From Pseudomonadota bacterium (GTDB lineage: Bacteria > Pseudomonadota > Gammaproteobacteria > Steroidobacterales > Steroidobacteraceae), in assembly GCA_003242275.1 (NCBI GenBank), contig QGUX01000155.1, forward strand, positions 1-8,350: a stretch of DNA of 8,350 nucleotides, read 5' to 3'. Positions 6,734 to 8,350 of this stretch are shown here, piece by piece. Numbering within the stretch: position 1 is the stretch's first letter; every line of letters begins with the position of its first letter. The notes below the pieces were generated by a model that worked only from the letters and a program-made list of their open reading frames with translations, did no database searches and had not been told where the DNA came from. A program made the translations under genes and the position numbers.

Positions 6734-7252
6734 ATGGCAGGAACGCGGATCTCGAGGCGTTCGATGCTGGGAACGGTCGGTGCGGCCTCTCTTGCGCCCG
6801 TGCTGCCCGGACCTGCGGCGGCGCGCCTCGCGGAGGACGCGGCAGCGCCTCCTCCCCAGGCCGTCCCCGCATTCCGCATCGAGCTGACCACCGAAACGGC
6901 GTCCCCGCTGGAAGCGGAAGGCGTGGCCCGGATCACCGGCGGCGTCGCCCACGGCCGTGCGCTGGCCGGCGCCGTGGAGGGCGGTTGCATCCAGTGGCGC
7001 CCCCACCCCGCGGGGGTGGAAGTCACCGCACAGGTCGCGGTGCGCCGTCCCGATGGCCACCTGGTCGAGCTCGTGGAGCGCGGAATCCTGTCGGCCGCCC
7101 AGCGCGGCTCCCGGACGGCCCTGTGCACCACCACCGAACTGTTCGCCTCCGATGGCGACTTCCCCGCATTCCCCGCGCTGCTGGTCGGCAGGCTTGACCT
7201 GGGCCGCCTGGGCGAGGGCGCGGTGAGCCTGCTGACCTACGAGGTGTCATGA
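6734..7252 (+). CDS. Tat-exported DUF3237-like protein of unknown function
   Basis: This is a 172-residue protein. It opens with a twin-arginine signal: ISRRSMLG with R8-R9, then a hydrophobic stretch to about residue 24 and an AAA cleavage region near 28-30. This implies folding in the cytoplasm and export by Tat. After a Pro/Ala linker (34-46), a beta-rich domain of about 125 residues resembles DUF3237: ITGGVAHGRALAGAVEGG (67-84), an aromatic at W88, RRPDGHLVELVERG, and a terminal PALLVGRLDLG segment. No function is established for the family and I do not assign one. The ATG at 6734 is chosen over an upstream in-frame start because GGGAGG (6721-6726) lies 7 nt before it and it puts the Tat motif at the terminus. 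The stop is 1 bp before the next gene. Confidence 0.8.
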   Translation: MAGTRISRRSMLGTVGAASLAPVLPGPAAARLAEDAAAPPPQAVPAFRIELTTETASPLEAEGVARITGGVAHGRALAGAVEGGCIQWRPHPAGVEVTAQVAVRRPDGHLVELVERGILSAAQRGSRTALCTTTELFASDGDFPAFPALLVGRLDLGRLGEGAVSLLTYEVS

Positions 7253-7253
7253 A

Positions 7254-7790
7254 GTGCTGAATGACTGGACAGAGGTCCAGAAAGCCTGGATGGACCCTGG
7301 CGAATATGGCGAAAACCTCCGCTTCCAGGATTTCCCCGCCTTCCACATGATCGCGCTGGCGAACCTCGCCAAGTCGTTCGTGAGCCGGACCTGCCTCGAG
7401 CCGGCGGGGCTGTCGGTGCCGGAGTGGCGGTTGCTGACCGCGGTCATCGGCGGTGCGCCGGTGCCGTTCTCGCAGATCGCCTCGCTGACCATGATGGACA
7501 AGGGGCAGATCAGCCGCACCCTGCGCACGGCGCAGAGCAAGGGGCTGGTGGCCACCGAGGTGGTGGCGCTGGACCGCCGTCCCCAGGGTGACGGCGGGGT
7601 GTCCTCGATCGGCCGGGTGATGGTGCGCATCACCGACCTGGGGCGCGAGGTCTACCGCAAGGTGATGCCACAGGCGCAGCGTTCGCAGCTGCGGCTGATC
7701 GAGCTGATGAGCCCGGAGGAGCGGGCCATGGTGGTCGACCTCGGCCGGCGGCTGTTCCAGCGCCTGAACGAGGACCTGCAGGCCCGCTGA
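7254..7790 (+). CDS. MarR-family winged-helix transcriptional regulator
   Basis: This is a 178-residue DNA-binding protein expected to act as a dimer in the cytoplasm. After an N-terminal dimerisation region, the winged helix-turn-helix spans about 53-127: LSVPEWRLLTAV, the helix around VPFSQIASLTMMD, the recognition helix KGQISRTLRTAQSKGLV (83-99), then a wing containing DRRPQGDGG and the strand VMVRITDLG typical of MarR. The C-terminal helices complete the dimer interface. One cysteine (C47) is near the sensing region, but nothing shows it is redox-active. The start is GTG at 7254, with GAGG at 7241-7244 upstream; the next in-frame ATG (7290) has no good ribosome site. It begins 1 bp after the DUF3237-like gene and so is probably translationally coupled. 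The ligand and regulon are unknown; autoregulation through the repeats at 6624-6699 is plausible. Confidence 0.85.
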   Translation: MLNDWTEVQKAWMDPGEYGENLRFQDFPAFHMIALANLAKSFVSRTCLEPAGLSVPEWRLLTAVIGGAPVPFSQIASLTMMDKGQISRTLRTAQSKGLVATEVVALDRRPQGDGGVSSIGRVMVRITDLGREVYRKVMPQAQRSQLRLIELMSPEERAMVVDLGRRLFQRLNEDLQAR

Positions 7791-7793
7791 TAA

Positions 7794-7819
7794 CGACGGA
7801 TAATAACGTCGGGGTTTTT
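7794..7819 (+). terminator. Short intrinsic terminator after the marR gene
   Basis: CGACG (7794-7798) and CGTCG (7807-7811) form a 5-bp stem with an 8-nt loop. GGG and then five T follow (7815-7819), 3 bp after the marR stop. The stem is short but GC-only apart from one A-T pair, and the T-run is rare in this GC-rich window, so termination here is likely. Confidence 0.5.
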
Positions 7820-7863
7820 ACTTACTTCCGTCCGGCGGCGGTGGTCTGGCGCCCCGATTGCAC

Positions 7864-7869
7864 TAGAAT
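7864..7869 (+). promoter_or_regulatory. Candidate -10 box for the crotonase-domain gene
   Basis: TAGAAT matches five of six -10 consensus bases and lies 68 bp before the chosen start. No convincing -35 box is visible; TGGTCT at 7842-7847 is the best at a 16-bp spacing. The preceding terminator-like hairpin supports a new transcription unit starting here. Confidence 0.35.
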
Positions 7870-7884
7870 GCGCCCCTCGTGCGC

Positions 7885-7900
7885 GCGGCGGGCCCGCCGC
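7885..7900. repeat. Perfect 16-bp GC palindrome in the 5' leader
   Basis: GCGGCGGG-CCCGCCGC is a perfect palindrome located between the candidate -10 box and the ribosome site. As RNA it could form a 6-bp stem with a GGCC loop about 17 nt before the GAGGAG. Low base complexity in this GC-rich DNA makes chance a real explanation. Confidence 0.3.
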
Positions 7901-7931
7901 CGCCCCAACAGCACAGCGAGGAGTGACCAGG

Positions 7932-8350
7932 TTGACCCAGCCCATCAGCGTCGCCGTCGAAGACGGCATTGCCGTCATCACCGTCGACAACCCGCCCGTC
8001 AATGCGATTTCCGCCGCGATGCGCCGCGGCCTGCTGCAGATCACCCGCCGTCTGGCCAGCGACCCTGAAGTGAAGGCCGTCGCGCTGTATGGCGCCGGCC
8101 GCACCTTCATCGCCGGCGCCGACATCAGCGAGTTCTCCGGCCCCATGCAGCCGCCTTACCTCAGGCACATCCTGGCCGAGTTCGAGCAGCTGCCGCAGCC
8201 CGTGGTGGTGGCCCTGCATGGCAACGCCCTGGGCGGCGGCGTGGAGCTGGCGCTGGCCGGCCACTACCGCATCGCCGAAAAGAACGCCAGGCTCGGCTTC
8301 CCCGAGATCACCCTGGGCGTGGTGCCGGGTGCCGTGGGCACCCAGCGCCT
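7932..8350 (+). CDS. Enoyl-CoA hydratase / 3-hydroxyacyl-CoA dehydrogenase family protein, N-terminal crotonase domain (3' truncated by window edge)
   Basis: The 139 complete codons cover the start of a crotonase fold, which hydrates trans-2-enoyl-CoA in fatty-acid beta-oxidation. DNPPVNAIS (19-27) and the oxyanion-hole segment IAGADISEF (60-68) are clear. ALGGGVELALAGHYRIA supplies E105 and FPEITLGVVPG supplies E125; the 20-residue spacing equals that of the two catalytic glutamates of E. coli FadB. The NPPVNAIS opening is more like bifunctional FadB/FadJ-type proteins than stand-alone hydratases, so a dehydrogenase domain probably follows outside the window. Start: TTG at 7932 is preferred because GAGGAG (7918-7923) is 8 nt upstream; an in-frame GTG at 7923 overlaps that site and is less likely. 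It appears unrelated to the formate genes. Confidence 0.85.
   Translation, partial: MTQPISVAVEDGIAVITVDNPPVNAISAAMRRGLLQITRRLASDPEVKAVALYGAGRTFIAGADISEFSGPMQPPYLRHILAEFEQLPQPVVVALHGNALGGGVELALAGHYRIAEKNARLGFPEITLGVVPGAVGTQR

Noticed and set aside
7841..8068. A 75-residue plus-strand open frame before and across the crotonase gene start
   Set aside because: It is arginine-rich, out of frame with the clear crotonase sequence and covers the promoter-like region.
1..8350. Insertion sequences, CRISPR arrays, tRNA or rRNA genes, phage or defence genes
   Set aside because: None seen: there are no transposase motifs, no regularly spaced repeats and no recognisable structural RNA, and base composition is even throughout.

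Overview
This window is high-GC proteobacterial DNA. Every supported gene is on the plus strand. Gene content, codon bias and the crotonase-type gene at the right edge best fit a gammaproteobacterium of the Xanthomonadaceae/Lysobacteraceae kind. That placement is a judgement from recalled family features, because no marker gene is present and no search was run.

Layout. (1) Positions 1-1357 hold the end of a tungstate ABC importer: the ATPase lacking its N-terminus (tupC) followed by the periplasmic binding protein (tupA). (2) A 109-bp gap (1358-1466) carries two copies of the palindrome TTCATATGAA arranged as one larger dyad, around a possible promoter. (3) Positions 1467-6554 hold a compact NAD-dependent formate dehydrogenase operon, fdsG-fdsB-fdsA-fdsD. 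fdsG/fdsB and fdsA/fdsD overlap by 4 bp (ATGA), and fdsB and fdsA are 17 bp apart. (4) A 179-bp gap (6555-6733) contains a perfect 10-bp-stem hairpin, a second interrupted hairpin, three copies of an 8-mer and a -10-like box. (5) Positions 6734-7790 hold a coupled pair: a small protein with a twin-arginine signal that resembles DUF3237, and a MarR-type regulator. (6) After a short terminator-like hairpin, the crotonase domain of a probable enoyl-CoA hydratase/3-hydroxyacyl-CoA dehydrogenase begins and runs off the right edge.

How the genes fit together. The tup genes would import tungstate. The fds genes would build a soluble enzyme that oxidises formate to CO2 at a bis-pyranopterin Mo or W centre in FdsA, and passes electrons through Fe-S clusters to FMN and NAD+ in FdsB/FdsG. 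Their adjacency raises the possibility that this dehydrogenase uses tungsten. The DUF3237-like/MarR pair and the fatty-acid gene look like separate transcription units.

The most unusual observation is in FdsA. The segment that normally carries the NuoG-type His-Cys3 [4Fe-4S] site keeps the histidine (H111) but has none of the three cysteines, while all other cluster and active-site ligands are intact. Also notable are the paired palindromes before fdsG, the absence of an fdsC gene between fdsA and fdsD, and the repeated 8-mer around the promoter region of the DUF3237-like/MarR pair.
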